A DNA stretch of 64,000 nucleotides, taken from contig JAHCBB010000008.1 of the NCBI GenBank assembly GCA_019634635.1, positions 62,001-126,000 on the forward strand, in the 5' to 3' direction. The position numbers and the translations under genes were made by a program. This stretch comes from Verrucomicrobiia bacterium. GTDB lineage: Bacteria > Verrucomicrobiota > Verrucomicrobiia > Limisphaerales > UBA9464. The notes beneath the pieces are model-generated. The model saw only the letters and a list, made by a program, of their open reading frames with translations. It had not been told where the DNA came from and ran no database searches. The stretch's first letter is position 1; each line of letters begins with the position of its first letter. Positions 1 to 9,006 of this stretch are shown piece after piece.

Positions 1-513
1 ATTCCGTGTTCATCCTCCCAGCCTGCCACACCATCAACCCCTCCGGTAGATGCGCTCCCCTTACCGCTTACGATTCAGGAGTGCCTTTAGTGTGGCCATG
101 GTGAGGGGGGCTGTTGGTGGTGTCGTTGATCCCTTTGTCCGCTCGATGATACACCATGGGTCGCCCCTCACCATCCCCCCTCCCCTCGGGAGCCCAGGCG
201 CCCTCGGCACACCCGGGAGCGGTCGAGCGCTGGCGCGGCGAGCGGCGGCGACGGGCTTCCGAGCCACAGCTCGCGTCGCCGCCGGTCGCCACTGCGTAAC
301 GGACTCGCCTGCGCCAGCGCACTTCGCCCCAACGCGTCCCATGGCCGGACGGTTCCCCTTCAAACTCTCTCCCCACCCGCTCTCAATCCCCAGTTTTCAC
401 CCACAAATTCTGCTGAAGAGCCCATTTTGGTTTCATTGGTGTGGCTATAATGCTTTCGGCATACGGTATTATAAATTTTGTTTTGCAATCAATAAATCAA
501 GTAAGATAAAATG
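1..513. other. left-edge intergenic stretch, no convincing gene
   Basis: Open frames exist on both strands across the GC-rich part (about 60-400), but they overlap each other, are rich in Arg/Pro/Ala and show no recognisable domain, so I read them as shadows. From about 400 onward the sequence turns AT-rich, which continues into the small minus-strand gene downstream. No tRNA or repeat was recognised here. Confidence 0.5.
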
Positions 514-536
514 AAAAGCGACCGCAGGTCGCTTTT
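514..536 (-). terminator. rho-independent terminator of the small minus-strand gene
   Basis: A perfect 7-bp stem AGCGACC/GGTCGCT with a GCA loop (517-533) is flanked by A and T runs, so the stem extends to AAAAGCGACC/GGTCGCTTTT. It lies 10 bases beyond the stop codon of the minus-strand gene at 546-953 and has U-tracts on both strands, so it could work in either direction. Confidence 0.8.
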
Positions 537-545
537 TTGTTTTGG

Positions 546-953
546 TTAATCTTTCCAGAAATCAACAGTCCCGTATACATCGGGACCGTGGTGCTTCGGG
601 TCTACTCTGATTTCAAACGATGACACAGGTCCATCTTCCAAAACCAAGGGTGGCCCATCGGGTGGAACATCATAAATCATGCTCTTATTCACCCTGACTT
701 GGAGGAATAGACCTGGCCTTTGAGTCACATTGACCCAATGCACTCGCTCATTGCGAGCGTCGAGTGCTCTATAGATATCTTTTGACCAGGATGTTGTCAT
801 CACGGTCATGGACATCCTTGGTTTCGTCTTCAGCTCTTCAAGGTGTCTCACTTGCACCTTTTGCTTTTCGTGCTCGAGGGAAGACTCTTTCCACCAGTTG
901 TATACAAACGGCGAAAGGAGGATGAGTACTACGAGAATGATAAGGTTTTTCAT
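546..953 (-). CDS. hypothetical membrane-anchored protein (135 aa)
   Basis: No family is recognised. The first ~20 residues (MKNLIILVVLILLSPFVYNW) form one hydrophobic helix with a single Lys before it, so it is a signal anchor or uncleaved signal peptide. The rest (about 25-135) is soluble and mixed polar with an even scatter of Val/Trp/Tyr, suggesting a small beta-rich periplasmic domain. The gene is clearly lower in GC than the rest of the window, has no visible Shine-Dalgarno, and sits beside phage and IS debris, so recent acquisition is plausible. It ends at a good terminator, which argues for a real transcription unit. Confidence 0.6.
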   Translation of the reverse strand: MKNLIILVVLILLSPFVYNWWKESSLEHEKQKVQVRHLEELKTKPRMSMTVMTTSWSKDIYRALDARNERVHWVNVTQRPGLFLQVRVNKSMIYDVPPDGPPLVLEDGPVSSFEIRVDPKHHGPDVYGTVDFWKD

Positions 954-963
954 TGGATGAACT

Positions 964-1000
964 GTTAGGAATTTGGTTTTTACGCTTCGCCCGGAGAGAA
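964..1000. repeat. imperfect direct repeat, copy 1
   Basis: This copy shares the block taggaatttggttttt.acgcttcgcc with 1226-1265, with a few substitutions and small indels. On the minus strand it contains the last codons (..SPGEA stop) of the phage-like fragment at 980-1204. The pair brackets that fragment. Confidence 0.6.
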
Positions 1001-1204
1001 CTGGGCGTCCGACAGTGCCTCGAGGAACGCATCGCGGTCGCCCTGTGCAGGCTTGATGCTCACGATTGAGGCGGGGACCAGGGCATCGGGGAACGTGTCC
1101 TCGTTGACCCCCACGGCGGCGTCCTCTTTGTTGTCCTCACGCGGGGGGTTCTCGGCGACGATGGCCCGCCACTTCTTGCGAGGCAACGCGGTCAACAACA
1201 CCAC
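980..1204 (-). pseudogene. probable phage tail-assembly-chaperone fragment
   Basis: A 74-residue frame contains the pattern W-R-A-I-V-A-x-x-P-P-R-E-D-N followed by GVNEDTFPDAL. From memory this resembles the conserved part of siphophage tail assembly chaperones (W..LV...PP......D...GVN..TFP.AL). The protein is shorter than usual for the family (>100 aa), its start is an arbitrary Met inside an open stretch, and no other phage genes are nearby, so I read it as a remnant. A similar 3' end (PGEA plus the same downstream bases) recurs about 260 bp upstream on the same strand, suggesting a duplicated gene end. Family assignment is tentative; a small orphan gene is the alternative. Confidence 0.4.
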
Positions 1205-1473
1205 GGCGGCACGCTTACTACTACTGGTAGGAAATTGGTTTTTTGACGCTTCGCCGGGAAAGGGAGATTTGGTTGCACTGCCCCGATCTTCAAAGTGAGT
1301 TCAATTCGCGATTTGAGCGGTGTCAACTGCCAATTTTCGCCTGCGGCGAAGCTTCTCCGAGGCGGGAGAGGGTCGAGGGGCTGTCGAAGGCCGCCAGAGG
1401 GGGCAGGGATCCCAGTGCACTACCCGATTCCAGGGTGTCGCTTGCAGGCTGGCGTCCATCGGCTGAGCAGGCT
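1205..1473. other. short non-coding stretch between phage and IS fragments
   Basis: Apart from the second direct-repeat copy (1226-1265), nothing is recognised. The GC-rich sequence from about 1300 to 1473 could contain the original terminus of the IS91-like element downstream of its transposase, but IS91 elements lack terminal inverted repeats, so the end cannot be placed by eye. Confidence 0.4.
1226..1265. repeat. imperfect direct repeat, copy 2
   Basis: Second copy of the repeat at 964-1000 (ggtaggaaattggtttttt.gacgcttcgccggga). On the minus strand it also spells a PGEA-like tail, so the two copies may be the 3' ends of two tandem copies of the same small phage gene rather than an insertion footprint. 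Confidence 0.6.
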
Positions 1474-2690
1474 TCAGTCGGTGAGGACGTTCTCGTAGTC
1501 CGGCATCGGGGAGGTCTCGATCAGGAACTCGCCATCGTGGAGAGGCGCGGGATCGTCGCCTTGTGGGACGGATACTAGAAGCTGCAGACCGGAGGCTGGA
1601 GGAGGAGGTGGGGGCCGCGCCGGGGCGAAGGTGGCGGGTCCACACCACAGATTGAGATGGCGGAGGATTTTCTCGATGGCGGCGGGCTCTTCGATCAGGG
1701 CGATGAAGCGCATCGCCTTGCCGCATTCGGGGCATTGGAGGGGATCGGTATGCCACGCCTGCCGGATGAAATCCCGCCACTTGCGGGCGGGCAGCTTGGC
1801 CGGTGGAGGCGGAGAGCCCTTGGGCCAAGCCACCTTCGCGGCGGGATTGGCGCGACTCCGGCAGCCGCGGCTCTTGTTCGAACACAGGCCGTAGTACCGG
1901 ATCATTTGGGCACCCCGGTCGGGGATGTGCTGCGAGAGTGCGGCCAGGAAGTCCTCCGCGGCGAAGACCTCAAAGTTGCGGTGGACCTTGGCATTGAGCC
2001 GCGAGCGGTAGATCACCACGTCCCCGGGTTGCTCCAGGGTGATCTTGGCCGCGGAGAAGGGGTTGCGCAGGATGTACTGGCAGAGTGCCTCCCGTTCGGC
2101 GAGATGCTCCGGGGACACACTCCGGGCGGCATCCACGTTGAATCCGGTGTGCTTCCAGCCACGCATGCGCTCCACCCGTTGCGGGGAGATTCGACGCAAC
2201 CGGAGGAGTTCGGCGAAGATCCGGTCCCGAAAAGCGGACTCCAGAATGCCGTGCGGGATCTGGGGAGCGGGGTGCCACTGGCCCTCCAGAATCCAGGAGG
2301 CCATCGGCCATCAGAGCATGGATGTGGGGGTGGAAGTCGAGGTATTCGCCGAAGGTGTGGAGGGTGAGAAGGAAGGCGGGGCGTCCGCGAGGCAATCCCA
2401 GGGCGGTGCGCAGGAGTTGGGTCAGCGTCTGCTGTGCGACGGTACAGAGGCGCCGGAGGAGGTTGCGATCCCGACGGAAGAGGGGTCGCAGCAGTTTGGG
2501 CAGGGCGAGGACGACGTGTCGGTGGGGTACGGGAAGCAGGATGTGGTCCACCAGGTGGGCGGCGGTCTGCAGAACCTTGCGTTGATGGCAGGAGGGGCAG
2601 AACCAGCGTCCCTTGCGGGAAAAGGCGACAAGGTATTCGAGGGGAACCCGCAGGGGCAGGACATCCATCAGCGCCGGCTCAGGACTTGAT
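1474..2690 (-). pseudogene. IS91-family transposase, truncated and frameshifted
   Basis: Reading 5' to 3' on the minus strand, the first frame (about 2690-2285) carries the end of the zinc-binding head (GRWFCPSCHQRK), AAHLVDHILLPVPHRHVVLALP, and the HUH-type metal motif DFHPHIHAL. Near 2280-2300 the frame shifts. The second frame (to 1474) continues with GFNVDAARSVSP, the IRYYGLCSNKSRG block and a C-terminal CPECGKAM zinc knuckle, ending in DYENVLTD. These are hallmarks of IS91-like HUH transposases. The N-terminus, including the first cysteine pair, is missing: homology begins directly after the stop codon of the ABC permease at 2679-3530. The element is therefore a dead remnant. The boundary at 2690 is approximate. 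Confidence 0.85.
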
Positions 2691-3530
2691 GTCGCGCATC
2701 TGGAAGATGGCGGCGCCGACGGCAAAGAATGTGGCGTTGAAGCCCGCAAGCAGGCAGAGCGATTCCACCATGCGGGCCAGCGGTGGCGTCGGCAGGAAGG
2801 TCCACTGCCACAGATTGAGATGATGGGTGAGGAACCAGCCGCGGTATTCCGCAAACCACGGGATGTTCATCAGGATGGCGTTCGCAAAGAGCACCGACAG
2901 GGCCAGGATGGTGGCGGCGGCGGGTTTCATGTTGAAACAGGAGAACAGGAACCCAAGGCTCAGCACCGTGACGGCCTTGGTGGCCAGCAGGGCATGCGCC
3001 GCGGCGTACCGGCCCAGGCCCGCGCCCGCACCAAAGACGGCGAACCCCCCGCCCGGTCCGCCCCCGTCAAACTGGATCGCAAACAAAGGGCCCTGCGGAA
3101 ACCAGATCGAGGCGATCAGCCATCCGAACAGGCCAAGCCCGAGGGACAGGAGCACCGCAAACACGGCGCCCGTCAGCCACTTCAGCGCAAGCAACCGCAA
3201 CCGCGAAACCGGACGGCACAGGATCATCCGCAGGGTGCCGTCCTCCGCCTCCTTGGCGACCAGGTCCCCGCCGACCAGCGCGACATACAGTGGCAACAGC
3301 AGGAAGGCGACCGGAAGCACCACCTGGGTCGCGATGGTCCCCGCCGTCAGGAACTCGGCGGCGGGATATCCACCCCCCTCCAGCGCCCGCCGGATGGACT
3401 GCGTGGCCCGCGTGTACCGGAAGATCCCGATGATCGCCGCCTGCGCGAGCAGGAACGCACCAAATCCGATGTAGGTGCGCTTCTTGCCGAAGAGCTTCCA
3501 AAGTTCGTGTTTGAGCTGGTTGGGGAACAC
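2679..3530 (-). CDS. ABC-2 type transporter permease
   Basis: A 283-residue integral membrane protein with about six hydrophobic spans (for example near residues 20-40, 70-90, 115-140, 185-205, 210-230 and 260-278). The KEAEDGTLRMILCRPVSR segment (about 94-111) is the coupling-helix signature of ABC-2 permeases of the NatB/BcrB type. It pairs with the ATPase gene five bases upstream, so the two probably form a homo- or heterodimeric exporter in the inner membrane; the substrate cannot be inferred. It is the last gene of a four-gene operon. The IS91 remnant begins immediately after its stop, but the C-terminus (FQMRDIKS) looks intact. Confidence 0.85.
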   Translation of the reverse strand: MFPNQLKHELWKLFGKKRTYIGFGAFLLAQAAIIGIFRYTRATQSIRRALEGGGYPAAEFLTAGTIATQVVLPVAFLLLPLYVALVGGDLVAKEAEDGTLRMILCRPVSRLRLLALKWLTGAVFAVLLSLGLGLFGWLIASIWFPQGPLFAIQFDGGGPGGGFAVFGAGAGLGRYAAAHALLATKAVTVLSLGFLFSCFNMKPAAATILALSVLFANAILMNIPWFAEYRGWFLTHHLNLWQWTFLPTPPLARMVESLCLLAGFNATFFAVGAAIFQMRDIKS

Positions 3531-3535
3531 AGGAG

Positions 3536-4465
3536 TTACGTCAGGGACGTCTCAGCGCCGGAGGAGGCGGCCTGCCCCGCCTGGCGCACCACGGACAGGT
3601 AAAATCGTTCGAGGGTTTCCTCCTCGGGGCTTGCCGCATGCACCGGAACTCCCAGTTCCACCAGGCGCTTCACCACCATCCAGCACTCGACACCGTCGCG
3701 AAGTGTCAGCAGGCCGTCCGGGGTGGCCCCGGTGATCCAGGCCTCGTCCCGCAACCGCCCCGTGACCCCGGGGAGGTCGTCGGTGACAAGCCGCACCCGG
3801 TTGCGCGAACGCGTGGCCTCGGCGACCGAACCGTCAAAGACCTTGCGCCCGCGGTGCAGCACGGCGATCGCACTGCACAGTTGCTGCACCTCCCCCAGCA
3901 GGTGCGAGGACAGCAGGATGGTGAGGCCGAATTCGGCGTGCAGGCGGCGGATGGTGTCCCGCATCTCATGAATCCCCTCCGGATCCAGTCCGTTGGTGGG
4001 CTCGTCGAGAATGAGGAGCGCCGGCGAGGGCAGCAGTGCCTGGGCCAGCGCCAGCCGGGCCCGCATGCCATGTGAATAGGTCTGCACCCGCGTGTGTTCG
4101 CGTCCCGACAGACCGACCCACGCGATGACCTCGCGGATCCGTGCCGCCGGGGTGGCCGCCGAGTAGCCCGCGAGAATCTCGAGATTCCGCCAGCCGCTCA
4201 GGTAGTCGTAGAAGGCAGGCGCCTCGAACAGGGCGCCGACCGTCTCCAGCGCCCGGCTCCGGTGCGTCGCCACCTCATGCCCGCAGATGCGCGCACCGCC
4301 CGCACTCGGCCAGATCTGGCCCAGCAGCATGCCAATGGTGGTGCTCTTGCCGGCACCGTTGTGCCCGAGCAGCCCGAAGATGACCCCGCGCGGCACGTGC
4401 AGATCCAGGGCGTCCACCGCGAGGTGGCGCCCGAAGCGCTTGGTCAAATGGTGCAGGTCAATCAC
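3536..4465 (-). CDS. ABC transporter ATP-binding protein
   Basis: A complete 309-residue nucleotide-binding subunit of the DrrA/BcrA/CcmA-like group. Walker A is GHNGAGKST (residues 34-42). The signature reads [12 protein letters not shown] instead of LSGGQ, as is common in this subgroup. Walker B is [13 protein letters not shown], followed by the switch His in LSSH. A C-terminal extension of about 90 residues ([14 protein letters not shown]...) is typical of ABC-2 exporters. It overlaps the upstream pseudopilin gene by 4 bases (ATGA) and precedes the permease by five bases, indicating translational coupling. It should energise export by the permease at 2679-3530; the cargo is unknown. Confidence 0.9.
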   Translation of the reverse strand: MIDLHHLTKRFGRHLAVDALDLHVPRGVIFGLLGHNGAGKSTTIGMLLGQIWPSAGGARICGHEVATHRSRALETVGALFEAPAFYDYLSGWRNLEILAGYSAATPAARIREVIAWVGLSGREHTRVQTYSHGMRARLALAQALLPSPALLILDEPTNGLDPEGIHEMRDTIRRLHAEFGLTILLSSHLLGEVQQLCSAIAVLHRGRKVFDGSVAEATRSRNRVRLVTDDLPGVTGRLRDEAWITGATPDGLLTLRDGVECWMVVKRLVELGVPVHAASPEEETLERFYLSVVRQAGQAASSGAETSLT

Positions 4466-5013
4466 CGTTCTGGTTCCAGCACGAAGAAGTGCTTCACCCG
4501 CCCGTCCGCGTACAGGTGGTTTTTCGAACGTCCGGGGCCCAGCACGGCGTGGAAGTTGTCCTGATCGCTGAACACCGGCACCCCGTCCCCGGACACGGGC
4601 ACACCCAGCACCCGGACACCGTCCGCACGTTGGCCGTTGAGCAGAAAGTTCCAGAAATAGCTCGAACCGGCCTCTTCAAAGAACCGGGAGCGATCGGAGG
4701 GACACTGCAGGACCCGGCGGTTTCCCAGCCGGCCCCCCAGGACGACCTCGACGCTGTTCGTTGGTACCGGAAGTGCCTCCCGCGAGCGATTGATCATGAT
4801 CGGGAACCGGTTCCCATGATCATCAAGATAGAGACGCAGGCCGATCCCGATCTGGTGGAGGTTCGATCGGCAGGCCGTGGACCGGGCCCGGCCGGTCATC
4901 CGGGCCGCGGCCGGCAGGAGCAAGGAGGCCAGCACCCCCACGATCGCCATCACGACCAGAAGCTCCACCAGTGTGAATGCCAGGACGCGCCCGTCGTCGC
5001 CCGGACGCTTCAT
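4462..5013 (-). CDS. pseudopilin-like protein with prepilin N-terminus
   Basis: 183 residues with a short charged leader ([12 protein letters not shown]) followed by [20 protein letters not shown], a class III prepilin helix with Glu at +5. The residue before the cleavage site is Ala rather than the usual Gly, which may slow processing. The C-terminal part has the [14 protein letters not shown] motif related to the H-X9-DG ending of Verrucomicrobia/Planctomycetes DUF1559-like pseudopilins. It overlaps genes on both sides by 4 bases, so it belongs to the ABC-transporter operon rather than to the secretion locus at 12.6-21.9 kb. It is probably inserted in the inner membrane; whether it polymerises is unknown. 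Confidence 0.8.
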   Translation of the reverse strand: MKRPGDDGRVLAFTLVELLVVMAIVGVLASLLLPAAARMTGRARSTACRSNLHQIGIGLRLYLDDHGNRFPIMINRSREALPVPTNSVEVVLGGRLGNRRVLQCPSDRSRFFEEAGSSYFWNFLLNGQRADGVRVLGVPVSGDGVPVFSDQDNFHAVLGPGRSKNHLYADGRVKHFFVLEPER

Positions 5014-5624
5014 GGACCCCGCATCCGGCGGCCCGGACGAAACAACCGTCCCGATTCCATCGCCCGCTGCATCTCCTCCAGCACCGGCTGGAGCTGAACG
5101 CGCGTCTCGGGGGATCCCTGTTCCATGAACGATTTCACCCCCAGCGCCACCAGCCGGTCGCGCATCTCCGGACTCAGGCCGGAAGCGTCCTCATCCGCAG
5201 ACGCCGTTTCCTGATCCTCGCGAAGCCGGCGCACCGTTTCGTCCACGGCCTGTCGGCGTTTCTCCTCCGGCAACTGCTCAAAGGCGGTCAGCATCTGGCC
5301 GAAGCCGGTCGGCAGCGTGAGTTCCAGCAGCGTTCCCCGTTCCTCGTCAGTCATCGAACCGAACCATGCGGCCCACTCCGGATGCCGTCGGATCTGCCGC
5401 CGTTCCTCGGGCGTCAGGGCGTTCAACATCGTCGCCAGTTTGCGCAGCGCCTTCATCCGGTCCCCGGGGGAGAGCCGTGCAAAGTCCACCGATTCCAGGT
5501 AGGCGGACAGCTTCGCAGGCGTGACCTTGAGGTGCCGCATCCACGCGAGGCCGCCCAGGGCCAGGGCCCACGCCACCACGAGGGCGGCGAAGGTCCAACT
5601 CAGCGTGCGGACACGGGGTGACAT
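5010..5624 (-). CDS. hypothetical membrane-anchored helical protein
   Basis: First gene of the four-gene operon; its stop overlaps the pseudopilin start by 4 bases. The 204 residues start with one transmembrane helix (about 10-29, [19 protein letters not shown]). A periplasmic region rich in acidic and basic helices follows, with repeated short units such as [32 protein letters not shown] and [14 protein letters not shown]. This looks like a helical repeat or coiled region; no enzyme motif is visible. Given its position it may be an accessory or scaffold for the ABC exporter and pseudopilin, but that is inference. Confidence 0.7.
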   Translation of the reverse strand: MSPRVRTLSWTFAALVVAWALALGGLAWMRHLKVTPAKLSAYLESVDFARLSPGDRMKALRKLATMLNALTPEERRQIRRHPEWAAWFGSMTDEERGTLLELTLPTGFGQMLTAFEQLPEEKRRQAVDETVRRLREDQETASADEDASGLSPEMRDRLVALGVKSFMEQGSPETRVQLQPVLEEMQRAMESGRLFRPGRRMRGP

Positions 5625-5837
5625 GGCGGCGACAGACTAGAATGAATCTCCGCGATGCGGAAGAGGAGCCGTGGCATCCTCAACACCCCGTCAGACCCCG
5701 ACGCGCGTTCGCCGCCGCGGGATTCTGCTGCCGCATCGGCTGGGAATCGAGGACGGCGCCAGCTTGGACAACCCGACGGTCTCCGGTAGCGTGCCCGTCT
5801 GGTCGGCGCCTGGTGTGCCCCCATCTGTCCACAAGCC

Positions 5838-7040
5838 ATGAATCTTTCCACGGTCCTGCTCAAGCCGGGCGAGGCCGACCGCATCGCGGCCGGCCACCCC
5901 TGGGTCTACACCAACTCCATGCTGCGCCTGACCGGTCCGGCAGCCGACGGCGACTGGGTTCAGGTGAAGGACCACCGCCAGCGCCTCCTGGGCACCGGAT
6001 TCTACAATTCAAAATCCAGAATCGCGGTCCGGCTGCTCGACCGGGACCGGGTTCCCGGCGACCGGGAATTCTTTTCGCAACGCATCGCCGCGGCCGCCGC
6101 GGTGCGACGACGGTGGCTGCCCGGGGCGACCTCGCACCGGTGGATCAATGCCGAGAGCGACTTCCTCAGCGGGTTGATCGTGGATCGTTATGAGGACGTG
6201 CTGGTGGTCCAGATCAGTTCCCTGGGCATGGAACGACGGAAGGATTTGATCTGCGAGGTGCTGCGGGAGCAGTTCCAGCCCCGGGCCATTCTCGAACGTG
6301 GGGACCCTGCCGCCCGCCGCTTCGACGGTCTCGAAGGCGTCCAGGGCGTCCTCTGGGGCGAGGCGCCCGACCGGACGGAGATGGGAATGAACGGCCTGCG
6401 TTGGACCGTGGATTTCGCGGAGGGTCACAAGACCGGCCATTACCTGGACCAACAGGTGAACTACGCCTCGGTCGGTGCACTTGCGGCGGGGGCCTCGGAA
6501 GTCCTCGACTGTTTCACGTACACCGGCGGCTTTGCGCTCCACGCCGCGCAGGCCGGTGCCCGCAACGTGCTGGCCCTCGACCAGAGCGAAGCCGCGGTCG
6601 CCGCGGGCCGCGCCCATGCGGAGGCCAACGGACTGGCGAAACAGGTGCAGTTCGAGGCGGCGAACGTCTTCGACTGGCTCAAGGAGCGGACCGCCGTCGG
6701 ACGCGGTGAGCGGGTGATCCCACGCTTTGATCTCATCGTGCTTGATCCCCCCTCCTTCACCCGGAACCGGGCCTCCGTCCCCGACGCCCTCCGCGGCTAC
6801 AAGGAGATCCATCTCCGGGCGCTCCGGTTGCTCAAGCCCGGTGGCGTGCTGGCGACATTCTGCTGCTCCCACCACGTCCATCGGAACCTGTTCGAGGAGG
6901 TCATCCTCGCCGCCGCCTTCGACTCCCGCCTCACGCTCCGCCGCGTGGCCAGCTATACCCAGTCCCCCGATCACCCGGTGATTCCCGCCATTCCGGAGAC
7001 CGAGTACCTCAAGGGATTCGCCTACGAACGGGTTCGGTGA
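5838..7040 (+). CDS. rlmI: 23S rRNA m5C methyltransferase (RlmI/RlmO family)
   Basis: A 400-residue class I SAM-dependent methyltransferase. The N-terminal PUA domain (about 1-75) has the family opening LKPGEADRIAAGHPWVYTNS. An EEHEE-type linker domain follows, then a Rossmann domain with the SAM-binding loop VLDCFTYTGGFALHA (about 218-232) and catalytic motif FDLIVLDPPSF (about 297-307), ending with CCSHHV and YLKGF as in the RlmI/YccW family. It is expected to methylate a cytosine of 23S rRNA (C1962 in E. coli). It is transcribed alone, divergent from the ABC operon, from an intergenic region of about 210 bases. Confidence 0.9.
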   Translation: MNLSTVLLKPGEADRIAAGHPWVYTNSMLRLTGPAADGDWVQVKDHRQRLLGTGFYNSKSRIAVRLLDRDRVPGDREFFSQRIAAAAAVRRRWLPGATSHRWINAESDFLSGLIVDRYEDVLVVQISSLGMERRKDLICEVLREQFQPRAILERGDPAARRFDGLEGVQGVLWGEAPDRTEMGMNGLRWTVDFAEGHKTGHYLDQQVNYASVGALAAGASEVLDCFTYTGGFALHAAQAGARNVLALDQSEAAVAAGRAHAEANGLAKQVQFEAANVFDWLKERTAVGRGERVIPRFDLIVLDPPSFTRNRASVPDALRGYKEIHLRALRLLKPGGVLATFCCSHHVHRNLFEEVILAAAFDSRLTLRRVASYTQSPDHPVIPAIPETEYLKGFAYERVR

Positions 7041-7094
7041 CCCCGGTGGCGGTTCGTCCTTCATGCGGCCGCGGGAATGGCGCATCTTGCGTCC

Positions 7095-8996
7095 ATGCGA
7101 TTCCCAAAGCTGGCTGCGGTTCTTGCCGCCCTCCTGCCCGGCACGGCCGCCGGTGCGGAACCGGACTTCCTCAAGACGGACCTGCTCGGCGTCTTCGCGC
7201 ATCCGGATGACGAAACCGGCGCCGCCGGCACGCTGACGCTCGCCGCTCTCGGGCAGGGCCTGCGGGTGGCCGCAGTCTACTGCACCCGCGGTGAGGGTGG
7301 CGGCAACATGGTGGGGCGCCAGTGGGGCCCGGCCCTGGGCATCCTGCGCGAAATGGAACTGCGCGACTGCCTGGCGATCCTGGGCGTCCGCGGATGCCAC
7401 TTTCTCGACCGCACCGACTTCGCCTACACGGAGAGCCTGTCCATCACGCTGGAGAAATGGGGCCATGAGCGAACGCTCGAACGACTGGTCCGGCTCGTCC
7501 GCACCCTGCGCCCCGACATCATCCTCACCATGAATCCGGCGCCAAACCCGGGTCAGCACGGCAACCACCAGGCCGCCGGCGTCCTGGCCATCGAGGCCTT
7601 CGATGCCGCCGCCGATCCCGCGCGGTTCCCCGATCAGCTCCGATACGAGGGCCTCGGGGTTTGGCAGGTGCGCAAGCTGTATTACGGCGGTCCGGCAGGC
7701 ACCGGAGCGACCGTGGACCTCACCCAACCGCTCCCCGACGGCCGCAACGCCGGGGAGGTCGCCGGTGTGGCGCTGTCGCATCATCGCTCCCAGGGATTCG
7801 GCGCCTTCGCCAACTCCCCCTGGCTGCGGCGTCCGCAACACTGGACCCTGGTCAAAAGCGTCGTGCCGTTCGCAACCGACGAAACCGACCTCCGTCGAGG
7901 ACTGCCGGTGGATGGCGACACGCCGGTGCCAATTCCCTCCGAGCCCCCGGAACCGGGACCTCCCCGGCCGGAAATCCTGTTCCAACCCCGGCCTGCCGTG
8001 GCGTGGTACCGCCAATGGACCCGGGAGCAGGGGATCGCCTCGCTGGCCGCGCAGTTCACCGCAGACCTTCCAGTTGCCACCGGCGAAACGAACACCCTCA
8101 CCTTTTCGGTGTCCCACGGCGCCGCGCTGTCCGGGGCCACGCGGATTCGCTTCCAGGTTCCGGACGGCTGGCAGGCGGATCCTCCCTCGATGGTCCTGGC
8201 GCACGGGGCCGGGGGCGACCCCCGGTGGACCGTCCGCATCACCCCGCCGCCCGGCGCCGAAGGGGATGTGGAGATCCTCGCCGTGGCCGAGGACGGCGAC
8301 CCCGCGTTGCGGGGAACGGCGCGGCTGCATCCGGTGCCCACCCTCCGCATCCCGCGGATCTCCCGGCCCCTGTCCATGAAGGACGCGGACGACGCCGACC
8401 CCGCGTGGGCGGCGCTGCCCGTGCATGCCATTCCCGAATCGCGGACCTGGCAGGGCAGGGTGACCGATCCGGCCGACTGCAGCGGCAGGTTTCGTGTGGC
8501 GCACGACGGCACCCGGCTGTTCGTCGAGGTGCGGGTGCGCGACGACCAGGTGGTGAGCCAAATTGCGCCGGACGACATCCAGGGCCACTGGCGCGGCGAT
8601 TCGGTGGAACTCTGCCTCGATCCCACGGCGGGCGCGGAGCACACGCTGGGCACCTTCAAGCTGGGGATCTTTCCCTTTGACACCACGGGCGTCGTGCGCG
8701 CGGCCCGCGATGCCGATGCCCGTCCGGGGCGCGTGGAGGAAACCTCCCCGGAAACGCGGCTGCTCTCGTGGCGGACGCCGGACGGCTACGCGATCCGCGC
8801 GGCCATTCCTCTTGCCGACATTGGCGGGTTGCGCCGCGATGCCGGCCAGCGGCTCGGTTTCAACGTCCTGATCTATGACGGCGACAAGGCCGATGCCGCC
8901 CCCGGGGAGAACATCAACCGCAGCCGCCTCGCCTGGTCCCCGCGTCCGGGCGTCCAGGGCCGCCCCGAGGACTGGGGACGTGCCGTGCTGGAGTAG
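7095..8996 (+). CDS. secreted PIG-L/LmbE deacetylase with CBM9-like C-terminus
   Basis: The start at 7095 (MRFPKLAAVLAALLPGTAAGA) gives a clean signal peptide; an in-frame ATG at 7077 is possible but lengthens the leader. The mature N-terminal domain is a PIG-L/LmbE deacetylase: AHPDDE supplies the zinc-binding His-Asp-Asp, followed by YCTRGEGG and the second zinc ligand region GQHGNHQAAG. A middle beta-sandwich segment (about 330-430) resembles a NEW3/NPCBM-associated domain. The last ~190 residues (MKDADDADPAWAALP, FVEVRVRDDQV, DSVELCLDP) match CBM9/DOMON-like sugar-binding domains. It is likely a periplasmic or extracellular N-acetyl-sugar deacetylase; the substrate is unknown. It ends 10 bases before dnaG. 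Confidence 0.85.
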   Translation: MRFPKLAAVLAALLPGTAAGAEPDFLKTDLLGVFAHPDDETGAAGTLTLAALGQGLRVAAVYCTRGEGGGNMVGRQWGPALGILREMELRDCLAILGVRGCHFLDRTDFAYTESLSITLEKWGHERTLERLVRLVRTLRPDIILTMNPAPNPGQHGNHQAAGVLAIEAFDAAADPARFPDQLRYEGLGVWQVRKLYYGGPAGTGATVDLTQPLPDGRNAGEVAGVALSHHRSQGFGAFANSPWLRRPQHWTLVKSVVPFATDETDLRRGLPVDGDTPVPIPSEPPEPGPPRPEILFQPRPAVAWYRQWTREQGIASLAAQFTADLPVATGETNTLTFSVSHGAALSGATRIRFQVPDGWQADPPSMVLAHGAGGDPRWTVRITPPPGAEGDVEILAVAEDGDPALRGTARLHPVPTLRIPRISRPLSMKDADDADPAWAALPVHAIPESRTWQGRVTDPADCSGRFRVAHDGTRLFVEVRVRDDQVVSQIAPDDIQGHWRGDSVELCLDPTAGAEHTLGTFKLGIFPFDTTGVVRAARDADARPGRVEETSPETRLLSWRTPDGYAIRAAIPLADIGGLRRDAGQRLGFNVLIYDGDKADAAPGENINRSRLAWSPRPGVQGRPEDWGRAVLE

Positions 8997-9006
8997 GCGC
9001 CCGACC

